DNA of 6,310 bases from Deltaproteobacteria bacterium (GTDB lineage Bacteria; Desulfobacterota; DAOWNY01): the NCBI GenBank assembly GCA_030642325.1, contig DAOWNY010000109.1, positions 1 through 6,310 of the forward strand, written 5' to 3'. Position numbers and translations under genes: made by a program. Under the pieces are notes generated by a model, which saw nothing but the letters and a program-made list of their open reading frames with translations, did no database searches and was not told the DNA's origin. Position 1 is the stretch's first letter, and each line of letters begins with the position of its first letter. Below are positions 1 to 5,602 of the stretch, in pieces.

Positions 1-567
1 CCGGCTATCGAGCTTCTGGCGGGGGTTCCTTCGGTAGTCTACGGCTTTTTCGGGCTGGTGGTGGTTGCCCCATGGATACAGGGTTTATTTGATTTACCCA
101 CAGGTCTTACCGCCCTCACCGCCTCCCTCATGCTGGGGATTATGGCATCTCCCACTGTAATCAGCATAAGCGAAGATGCCTTAAGCGCGGTTCCCTCTTC
201 CTACAAAGAGGCTTCCCTGGCTTTGGGGGCCACCCGGTGGCGCACTGCCGCCCGGGTAACGGTTCCCGCCGCCCTCTCGGGAATTTCTACCGCCGTTATC
301 CTGGGCATAGCCCGGGCGGTGGAAGAGACCATGACTGTGTTGATGGTAGCCGGGGGAGCGGCGGTCATTACCGCCAGTTTTTTAGACCCGGTTCGTCCAA
401 TGACCGCCAACATCGTTGCCGAAATGGGGGAAGCGGTTCATGGAAGCGACCATTATCATGCCCTGTTTGCCATCGGAATCGTTCTTTTTTTTATGACCTT
501 AGCCCTTAATTTTCTGGCCGATTACATCAGCCATAGATTTAAAGACACAGGAACCGGAACTTTGTGA
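1..567 (+). CDS. pstC: Phosphate ABC transporter permease PstC, C-terminal part (5' end outside window)
   Basis: This is the C-terminal 188 residues of one of the two inner-membrane channel subunits of the high-affinity phosphate importer PstSCAB. The frame is open from the first base of the window to the TGA at 565-567, so the gene starts upstream. The visible part begins in a membrane segment containing GVPSVVYGFFG, a motif typical of PstC/PstA. It then shows the ABC-permease EAA loop (EASLALGATRW, followed by VPAALSGI), which docks on the PstB ATPase. Hydrophobic segments follow around positions 280-380 and 460-530, and the protein ends with a short polar tail. The next gene, pstA, is a paralogue with nearly the same GVPSVV and EASLALG strings and starts 41 bp downstream on the same strand. 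The family assignment is secure. Separation from PstA rests on gene order and on the neighbour having the PstA-type C-terminus. Confidence 0.95.
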   Translation, partial: PAIELLAGVPSVVYGFFGLVVVAPWIQGLFDLPTGLTALTASLMLGIMASPTVISISEDALSAVPSSYKEASLALGATRWRTAARVTVPAALSGISTAVILGIARAVEETMTVLMVAGGAAVITASFLDPVRPMTANIVAEMGEAVHGSDHYHALFAIGIVLFFMTLALNFLADYISHRFKDTGTGTL

Positions 568-573
568 AATCCG

Positions 574-594
574 TGGTTAGTGATTAGTGGTTAG
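574..594. repeat. Three tandem 7-bp repeats between pstC and pstA
   Basis: Three adjacent heptamers, TGGTTAG, TGATTAG and TGGTTAG, fill 21 bases of the 41-bp gap between the pstC stop and the pstA start. The middle copy differs by one base. The tract ends 14 bp before the pstA ATG, just upstream of a weak AGG ribosome-binding sequence at 598-600. It lies outside any coding region. It could be an intergenic microsatellite-like element; no function can be read from it. Confidence 0.75.
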
Positions 595-608
595 AACAGG
601 TATTTTCA

Positions 609-1460
609 ATGAAAAAGGAAAAAATTTATCAGCACATTGCTTTCTTTGGTTTGCGCCTGTCGGTCCTGACGATCATATCGGTTTTAGGACTGATTCTCTG
701 GTTTTTAGCCAAAGAGGGGTTTTCCGCCCTCTCTTGGGAGTTTCTGACCCAACCGCCCAAAAACGGCATGACAGAAGGGGGGATATTCCCGGCCTTGGTG
801 GGAACTTTGTATCTTACTTCAGGGGCGATTCTTTTTGCTCTCCCCTTAGGAGTGTTTGCCGCTATTTATCTGACGGAATATGCCTATCAGGGAAGGTTTG
901 TGCGGATAATCCGGCTGGGAGTAAATAATCTGGCCGGGGTTCCTTCGGTGGTCTTCGGCCTCTTTGGTCTAGCCATGCTGGTGGAATATTGCGGCTTTGG
1001 TCCTTCTATCCTTGCCGGTTCTTTGACCCTAGGAATTTTGATTCTTCCTACCATTATCAGGACATCGGAAGAGGCCCTGCTGGCGGTTCCACAAACCTAC
1101 CGGGAGGCCTCCCTGGCCTTGGGGGTCGGTAAGTGGCATACTATTTACAAGGCGGTTTTGCCTTCCGCCATTCCGGGAATTTTAACCGGCTCTATTTTGG
1201 GAATCGGTAGAGCAGCCGGCGAGACTGCCCCTATTATATTCACCGCTGCCTGCTTTTATGCCCCCCGGCTGCCCCACTCTATCTTCGATCAGGTGATGGC
1301 CCTTCCTTTTCATCTTTATGTCTTGGCCACTGAAGGAACTCATTTTGAAAAAACTCTTCCCATACAATACGGAACTGCTCTGGTATTGCTGGGACTGGTG
1401 CTGGGGATAAATTTGATCGCTATTGTTATCAGAACCGGTTTAAGAAAAAAGATGAGATGA
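609..1460 (+). CDS. pstA: Phosphate ABC transporter permease PstA
   Basis: This is the second channel subunit of the Pst phosphate importer, 283 residues long, the usual size for PstA. The N-terminus (about residues 10-34) is a membrane segment. A periplasmic stretch with SWEFLTQPP and GGIFPALVGT follows, which is typical of PstA. Further membrane segments lie near residues 66-88, 110-125, 135-150, 190-205 and 255-275. The EAA loop (REASLALGVGKW, then VLPSAIPGI) at about residues 165-190 is the contact with PstB. GRAAGETAPI after it is a strongly conserved PstA feature. The ATG at 609 is preceded by only a weak AGG at 598-600, and no better start is seen. The gene sits between pstC and pstB in the standard operon order, with 31-37 bp before pstB depending on its start. 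Confidence 0.96.
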   Translation: MKKEKIYQHIAFFGLRLSVLTIISVLGLILWFLAKEGFSALSWEFLTQPPKNGMTEGGIFPALVGTLYLTSGAILFALPLGVFAAIYLTEYAYQGRFVRIIRLGVNNLAGVPSVVFGLFGLAMLVEYCGFGPSILAGSLTLGILILPTIIRTSEEALLAVPQTYREASLALGVGKWHTIYKAVLPSAIPGILTGSILGIGRAAGETAPIIFTAACFYAPRLPHSIFDQVMALPFHLYVLATEGTHFEKTLPIQYGTALVLLGLVLGINLIAIVIRTGLRKKMR

Positions 1461-1497
1461 TAAAAACATTCAAAAAAAAATTTCAGGGAAAGTGGAG

Positions 1498-2259
1498 ATG
1501 ACCAATAAAACAAAAATTGAGGCGGAAAAAGTAAATTTTTTTTACGGAGAGGTAAGGGCGTTAAAAGATGTGAGCATGTGCGTTCAGGAAAATATGATTA
1601 CCGCCCTGATCGGACCTTCGGGCTGCGGAAAATCTACTTTTTTGCGAACCTTAAACCGAATGAACGATCTCATTCCCCGGACAACGCTGGCAGGAAAAAT
1701 TTTTATTGACGGAGAAGATATTTACTCCCCGGCCGTTGATGTGGTAGAATTGCGAAAAAAGGTGGGAATGGTTTTCCAGAAATCCAATCCCTTCCCCAAA
1801 ACTATCTTCGATAATGTGGCTTACGGCCCCAGGGCGCACGGGGTGATAGATAAGGCAACACTTGCTTTCATAGTGGAAAAGAGCTTAAAAAGGGCGGCTC
1901 TCTGGGATGAAGTCAAGGATAAATTGAAACAATCAGCCATGGAACTCTCCGGTGGCCAACAGCAACGGCTCTGTATTGCCCGGGCACTGGCCATAAATCC
2001 GGAAATAATCCTCATGGATGAGCCGGCATCGGCTCTGGATCCTATTGCCACAGCCAAGATTGAAGAACTCACCCGGGATTTAAAGAAAAAATATACCATT
2101 GTTATTGTCACCCACAATATGCAGCAGGCGGCAAGAGTTTCCGATTGCACCGGTTTTTTTCTCCTGGGCGAATTGATTGAATTTAATGCTACCAATAAAA
2201 TTTTTACCGCCCCGCAGGACAAAAGAACCGAGGATTACATTACCGGACGGTTTGGATAA
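1498..2259 (+). CDS. pstB: Phosphate ABC transporter ATP-binding protein PstB
   Basis: This is the cytoplasmic ATPase that drives phosphate import through PstC/PstA. Counting from the ATG at 1498 (253 residues), the domains appear in normal order: Walker A GPSGCGKST at 39-47, Q-loop Q94 in MVFQKSNPFP, signature LSGGQ at 150-154, Walker B IILMDE at 170-175 and the switch histidine H206 in VTHN. The strings RTLNRMNDLIP and QKSNPFPKTIFDNVAYGPR mark PstB specifically among ABC ATPases, and the C-terminus ends in the PstB-like TEDYITGRFG. A GTG at 1492 is in frame and would add two residues. I prefer ATG 1498 because AGGGA at 1485-1489 then has a normal spacing of 8 bp. The gene is intact with all catalytic residues. 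It is followed after 12 bp by phoU. Confidence 0.97.
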   Translation: MTNKTKIEAEKVNFFYGEVRALKDVSMCVQENMITALIGPSGCGKSTFLRTLNRMNDLIPRTTLAGKIFIDGEDIYSPAVDVVELRKKVGMVFQKSNPFPKTIFDNVAYGPRAHGVIDKATLAFIVEKSLKRAALWDEVKDKLKQSAMELSGGQQQRLCIARALAINPEIILMDEPASALDPIATAKIEELTRDLKKKYTIVIVTHNMQQAARVSDCTGFFLLGELIEFNATNKIFTAPQDKRTEDYITGRFG

Positions 2260-2271
2260 GGAACAAAAATA

Positions 2272-2928
2272 ATGGAAAGGCATTTTGAAAAAGAGTTGCA
2301 ATCTTTACGGGAAAACTTGCTTACCATGGGGGCTTTAGTGGAGCAGGCCATTTTCCATGCTATGAAATCTCTGGTGGAAAGAGATTCTAAGCTGGCGGAA
2401 AAAACAATTGAGTCAGACAGCCGAATTGATGAACTGGAGGTAAAGCTGGAGGAGACGGCTATTCGGCTCCTGGCCTTAAGGCAGCCAATGGCTAAAGATT
2501 TGAGGTTCATCGTCAAGGGAACCAAGATCATCACCGATCTGGAACGTATGGGTGATCTGGCGGTTAATATATGTCAACGGGCATTGGAACTTAATAAAAA
2601 ACCGCCCCTGAAACCCTATATTGATTTACCCCGAATGGCGGAGAAAGCGCAGATGATGCTCAAAGAGGCACTGGATTCCTTTGTCAGAAAAGATACTGAA
2701 CTTGCCCTGAAGGTGTGCCGGGATGACCAGTTTATCGATGATTTGAACGATCAGATATTTCGGGAACTCTTAACCTTTATGATGGAAGATCCTAAAACAA
2801 TTTCTCAGGCCACCCGGCTAAGCTTCATCTCCAAATATCTCGAGAGAATTGCTGATCATGCCACCAATATTGCCGAGGATGTTATCTACATGGTCAAAGC
2901 CAAAGATATCAGGCACGGGGCATACTAA
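2272..2928 (+). CDS. phoU: Phosphate transport system regulator PhoU
   Basis: PhoU is a cytoplasmic, mostly helical protein that links the Pst transporter to PhoR/PhoB signalling and damps phosphate uptake. It has 218 residues, the normal length. Two tandem three-helix PhoU repeats are visible. The first runs from about residue 5 to 105 and contains IRLLALRQPMAKDLRF and the metal-binding helix motif DLERMGDLAVNI. The second, about residues 115-210, contains the matching YLERIADHATNIAEDV. These E/D-x-x-x-D patterns are the family's metal-cluster ligands. The ATG at 2272 follows AAGGA, which overlaps the end of pstB, so translation is probably coupled. The gene ends the tight pst cluster; the next gene is 140 bp away. 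Confidence 0.96.
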   Translation: MERHFEKELQSLRENLLTMGALVEQAIFHAMKSLVERDSKLAEKTIESDSRIDELEVKLEETAIRLLALRQPMAKDLRFIVKGTKIITDLERMGDLAVNICQRALELNKKPPLKPYIDLPRMAEKAQMMLKEALDSFVRKDTELALKVCRDDQFIDDLNDQIFRELLTFMMEDPKTISQATRLSFISKYLERIADHATNIAEDVIYMVKAKDIRHGAY

Positions 2929-3068
2929 AAACAACCCGGTTTTTCACAAATGGATAATGTTTTTGGGTTTTTGTTGAGATTCACCATCAGGAAAATGTCG
3001 CATCAAGCCCGGATGTTTAAAAGACAAAAATTTTTTGACTTTGAAATTTTGATAAGAGGATAACAAAC

Positions 3069-3818
3069 ATGCCCGGAGAAAAAATTTTAGTAGTTGATGA
3101 CGAGAAGGACATCGTGGAATTGTTGCAATTCAATCTGGAACGGGAGGGATTCCAGATTATTCCCTCCTATCAGGGGGAGGATGCCTTAAGGTTGGCGAAG
3201 AAAGAGTTGCCGGACCTGATTATTCTTGACCTTATGCTTCCGGGGATAGACGGTCTGGAGGTTTGCCGAATTTTAAAAAGAGATCCTTCCATCTTATCCA
3301 TTCCTATCATTATGGTGACTGCCAGGGGAGAAGAGGCTGATATTATCGTGGGTTTGGAACTGGGCGCCGACGACTATATCAGCAAGCCCTTCGGAATCAA
3401 GGAAATAAGCGCCAGGGTAAGGGCGGTGTTAAGGCGATTCCGTTATCCCGAGGAGCTGAAAGGTATAATCACAGCGGGTAATCTGTCAATCGACGCCAAA
3501 AATTATGAAGCTTTCTGGAAAAATATTCGGCTTGAATTAACCTCCACCGAGGTTAAATTACTTCTTTTCCTTGCTCAGCGGGAAGATCGGGTTTTCACCA
3601 GACAACAGCTATTGGATGGGGTTATGGGGGAAGAGGCCTTTGTTGCGGAAAGAACGGTTGATGTCCATATCCGCCGGTTGCGAGAGAAGCTGAAGGAAGC
3701 CGCTTCCTGCATTATTACCCGCCGGGGTATCGGTTACATGTTTCAGAAGGAACCCCTTTTGAAAAAATTTTGCGGAGAAAAGAAGGAGTATGGTTGTGCT
3801 AACCTAATGCTAACCTAA
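3069..3818 (+). CDS. phoB: PhoB-like winged-helix (OmpR/PhoB family) response regulator
   Basis: This is a two-component response regulator, expected to activate phosphate-starvation genes when phosphorylated. The receiver domain (about residues 4-118) has the acidic pair D10-D11, phospho-acceptor D54 in DLMLPG, T84 in MVTARG and K106 in SKPF. The C-terminal winged-helix domain (about 135-230) shows LTSTEVKLLLFLA, the recognition-helix string ERTVDVHIRRLREKL and the wing RRGIGYMF. The start ATG is supported by AGAGGA 8 bp upstream. At 249 residues it is about 20 longer than a typical PhoB. The extra tail after GYMF is lysine-rich, and its last codons fall inside an 11-bp tandem duplication, so the true C-terminus may have been altered. 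Placement after phoU supports the PhoB role. No histidine kinase gene lies beside it, so the partner is inferred, and other OmpR-family roles are not excluded. Confidence 0.88.
   Translation: MPGEKILVVDDEKDIVELLQFNLEREGFQIIPSYQGEDALRLAKKELPDLIILDLMLPGIDGLEVCRILKRDPSILSIPIIMVTARGEEADIIVGLELGADDYISKPFGIKEISARVRAVLRRFRYPEELKGIITAGNLSIDAKNYEAFWKNIRLELTSTEVKLLLFLAQREDRVFTRQQLLDGVMGEEAFVAERTVDVHIRRLREKLKEAASCIITRRGIGYMFQKEPLLKKFCGEKKEYGCANLMLT
3797..3818. repeat. Perfect 11-bp tandem duplication at the end of the phoB-like gene
   Basis: TGCTAACCTAA occurs twice back to back (3797-3807 and 3808-3818). The second copy supplies the stop codon TAA of the response-regulator gene. Removing one copy shifts the frame and would extend the protein to a TAA at 3866-3868 with a tail rich in Leu, Asn and Lys. 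The duplication therefore sets the present C-terminus. Confidence 0.9.
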
Positions 3819-3854
3819 AATTGACCTTGGACCTAAACCCTGAATTGAACCTCT
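3819..3854. repeat. Degenerate ACCT-word tract
   Basis: Immediately after the tandem duplication the spacer continues with spaced variants of the same word: TTGACCTT, GGACCTAAA and TTGAACCT. The pattern looks like a decayed short-word repeat and not like a terminator, since no stem followed by a T-run is visible. It fills the gap up to the next possible start codon at 3855. Confidence 0.5.
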
Positions 3855-4049
3855 GTGAAAGAAAATAAACTACACAAAATGAATAAAAATGATCTTGAAG
3901 GTATTGCTGGCGTAGAAAAAGAGGATGTTGGTTCTCCGAAAATTACAACGCTTTATGGTCCTGATAAAATAAAAGTTGATCAGCAGAATGTTAATCTTGG
4001 TTATCTTATTGAAATGCTTGAAGATGAGTCATTTATTTCCAATTCCTAA
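3855..4049 (+). CDS. Hypothetical small protein, AT-rich orphan ORF
   Basis: This is an open frame of 64 codons that I do not recognise. It starts at GTG 3855 or at the in-frame ATG 3879, and neither has a good ribosome-binding sequence. The product would be soluble and acidic toward the end (IEMLEDESF), with no membrane segment, signal peptide or Cys motif. Its GC content is clearly lower than that of the flanking genes (AAA, AAT, GAT and CTT codons dominate), which suggests a different origin. The stop codon overlaps the last 4 bp of the convergent permease gene. It could be a real small gene, the remnant of a longer acquired gene, or non-coding. Confidence 0.35.
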   Translation: MKENKLHKMNKNDLEGIAGVEKEDVGSPKITTLYGPDKIKVDQQNVNLGYLIEMLEDESFISNS

Positions 4050-5133
4050 GCCGAATATTTGCTGAATTTGTTGAAGAAATCCTTTAACTTCGCGTAAATC
4101 GGTCTGATCGACAATGATAGTAAAATGATGGCACCGGCCAGTCGGCCATGGAAAGGGATGAGTTCAGCCGCCTGGCCGGCTACTGCCCGGGCCGAGAATT
4201 CCAGGCTTATGTAGATTTGATCCAGGATCAATCCACAAAACACGGCAAAGACGGCCAGAGTAAGCAGATAGATAGCAGTAGCCCTCTTTCCAAGGAGTCC
4301 AAAAAGAACGGACAGTGAGGTAATATTAGTTGCCGGGCCCACCAGCAAAAAACCAGGGCGGCGCCGGGGCTTACTCCCTTGAGAATGAAGGCTGCTGCGA
4401 CAGGGGTCGAGGCTGTCGCACATATGTAGAGCGGAATGCCCAGGGCCAGCATGATAAGCATTGAAGAAAAGCTACCCCCAAGATACCGGACAAAAAACTG
4501 TGAGGGAACAAGTGCGGAAATCAGTCCTGCCAGAAGGATGCCTGTAAAAAACCATCCTGCAAGATCTCCCCATACATCGGTTGCTGCAAATCTGAGGCCT
4601 GCCTGTAATTTTTCAACAAAGGAGTGATGTTGTTTGTGCTTTTTCGGAGAACAGTCAGTTCCGTCACAACACCCATCTACCGGGCAGCTCAGATCCACAT
4701 TTATGTTGTCTTTATCGGTTGCGCTATGAAACAGATTTTCAATTATTCCGGCGGTAATGGCGGTGAGAAATGCCGCTATCGGGCGGGCTATAGTCATGAG
4801 AGGGTCGAGCAAAGCATAGGTGATGGCCATGGAATCCACCCCGGATTCCGGTGTTGAGATCAAAAAAGCGGTGGTAGCACCGTTGTTGGCCCCCTGCTTT
4901 TTTATTGATGCTGCCGCCGGCAGCACACCACAGGATCATAAAGGGATGGGTATTCCGAACAAAGCCGCCTTCAATACGGAAGTATAGGGTCCTTTCCCAA
5001 GATGTCCGGCAACAGTTGCAGGATTGAGAAAGACCTTTAATAGCCCGGCCACAAAAATACCAAAAAGAATATATACCGATGCCTCTAATAATATATGGCG
5101 GGACTGCAAAAAAATGTTGGTTAAGATGTTCAT
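4046..5133 (-). CDS. SO_0444-type Cu/Zn efflux permease, probable selenoprotein (in-frame UGA), with a single-base frame break
   Basis: This membrane permease belongs to the family annotated as SO_0444-type Cu/Zn efflux transporters (DUF318/ArsP-related) and probably exports metal ions. The start ATG at 5133 has GGAGA at normal spacing. Counting from it, a membrane segment covers residues 14-36 and leads to KAALFGIPIPL. A TGA (4938-4936) follows as codon 66, then SCGVLPAAASIKKQGANNGA. Relatives, as I recall them, read PLCSCGV here, so the TGA replaces the first Cys of a C-x-C motif. Later come FLISTPESGVDS, a Cys/His-rich loop (C150, C155, C156, C161, H166, H169, H170), GIPLYICATASTP with C238, and GVSPGAALVF ending at F262. 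At that point one T is missing from a homopolymer. A -1 step restores LLVGPATN, a GLLGKRATAIYL segment and the stop TAG at 4048-4046. The reconstructed length of 362 residues seems normal for the family. The alternative is a pseudogene with a nonsense mutation and a frameshift. Confidence 0.8.
4347..4352 (-). other. Homopolymer frame break (T6 on the coding strand) in the permease gene
   Basis: The coding strand reads CTG GTT TTT TGC here. Upstream, the zero frame gives the conserved GAALVF. Downstream, conserved family sequence (LLVGPATN) is only found one base back. Seven T instead of six, or a -1 slip of the Phe codon on the T-run, restores a full-length protein. The site is not a canonical X-XXY-YYZ heptamer. 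A homopolymer sequencing error or real mutation is at least as likely as programmed slippage. Confidence 0.85.
4892..4935 (-). promoter_or_regulatory. Candidate bacterial SECIS element for the permease UGA
   Basis: Directly after the in-frame UGA the coding strand can fold into a hairpin. The upper stem pairs 4926-4919 with 4915-4908: eight pairs, seven Watson-Crick and one G-U. It closes a three-base loop GGC (4918-4916). The loop starts 17 nt after the UGA. Bacterial SECIS elements need a small loop with G in its first two positions at about this distance, as in E. coli fdhF. A lower stem UCCUG (4935-4931) with CAGGG (4896-4892) could close the structure across an internal loop. A caveat is that the hairpin encodes a conserved Leu-Pro-Ala-Ala-Ala stretch, so GC-rich self-complementarity could arise partly by chance. 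Confidence 0.65.
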
Positions 5134-5179
5134 AAGTTTCTCCGTTAAAAGATCAATATCCGGTGAAAGGCAAATGGAT

Positions 5180-5602
5180 TCAAAAAAAACTGACGAGTTT
5201 TTCCATAAAAGTATAAAGACGCTTTGCTTCATCCTCGCTTAATGAAGATGTGATTTCCCGTGTTAATTCAAGATGCAGTTTATGGTGTTCCTCAAAGTAT
5301 CTTTGGCCTTTTTTAGTGAGTACTACAACGATGGACCGACGATCCTTTTTATTCGGCATACGTTCAATCAACTTGCTTTGCTCCAGCCTGTCAGTCATTA
5401 CCGTAAGCGTTCCCGTGGTCACACCCAGCTTCTGGGCCAGTTCCTTCATCCTCAAACTCTCCTGATGACCCAGGATTTCGATGGCATGCATCTGGGCCGG
5501 GGTAAGACCGCTTTCCTTAATCACGGCATGTTCCCAGGAAGACATCTTTTCATAAAGCTCGATCAAAATTGAAGACAGTTTTTCTAAGTCGGTATGGTGC
5601 AT
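5180..5602 (-). CDS. MarR-family transcriptional regulator, possibly zinc-sensing (AdcR-like)
   Basis: This is a 140-residue MarR-type dimeric DNA-binding repressor and the likely regulator of the metal-efflux operon in which it lies. The ATG at 5602 is chosen because AGGAG stands 8 bp upstream; a longer frame to 5647 lacks support. The winged-helix core covers about residues 33-98. It includes LTPAQMHAIEIL, the helix-turn-helix SLRMKELAQKLGVTTGTLTVMTDRLE and the wing with KKDRRSIVVVLTKKG, where DRR is the usual MarR wing signature. There are no cysteines, so thiol redox sensing is unlikely. H39 in MHAIEIL and H106/H110 in EEHHKLH resemble zinc-site positions H42, H108 and H112 of streptococcal AdcR. 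The start overlaps the end of the ATPase relic by 19 bp, and the permease begins 46 bp downstream, so the genes are probably co-transcribed. The MarR family is secure; the zinc ligand is inference. Confidence 0.9.
   Translation of the reverse strand: MHHTDLEKLSSILIELYEKMSSWEHAVIKESGLTPAQMHAIEILGHQESLRMKELAQKLGVTTGTLTVMTDRLEQSKLIERMPNKKDRRSIVVVLTKKGQRYFEEHHKLHLELTREITSSLSEDEAKRLYTFMEKLVSFF

Noticed and set aside
574..594. Heptamer array as the start of a CRISPR or attachment site
   Set aside because: The units are 7 bp and contiguous without spacers, and there is no nearby cas, integrase or tRNA gene.
2929..2985. Possible terminator between phoU and the phoB-like gene (AACCC near 2932 against GGGTTTTTGTTG near 2965)
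   Set aside because: Only about five contiguous pairs form, separated by more than 20 bases and with mismatches beyond. It is too weak to call.
3036..3060. TTGACT near the phoB-like gene as a -35 box or Pho box
   Set aside because: No -10 element lies at 16-18 bp spacing and there is no CTGTCAT-type direct repeat, so neither a promoter nor a PhoB site is supported.
4346..4353. Canonical -1 programmed frameshift heptamer in the permease gene
   Set aside because: The zero-frame codons are GTT TTT preceded by G, which does not fit X-XXY-YYZ. Only simple homopolymer slippage is possible.
4624..4857. + strand open frames opposite the permease and ATPase relic (also 5594-6223)
   Set aside because: They mirror conserved - strand coding sequence, have no family motifs and lack ribosome-binding sites. 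They are shadow frames.
5180..5182. TGA at the end of the marR gene as another possible selenocysteine codon
   Set aside because: The frame continues for only 8 codons to another TGA, the MarR domain is already complete, and no hairpin follows. It is an ordinary stop.
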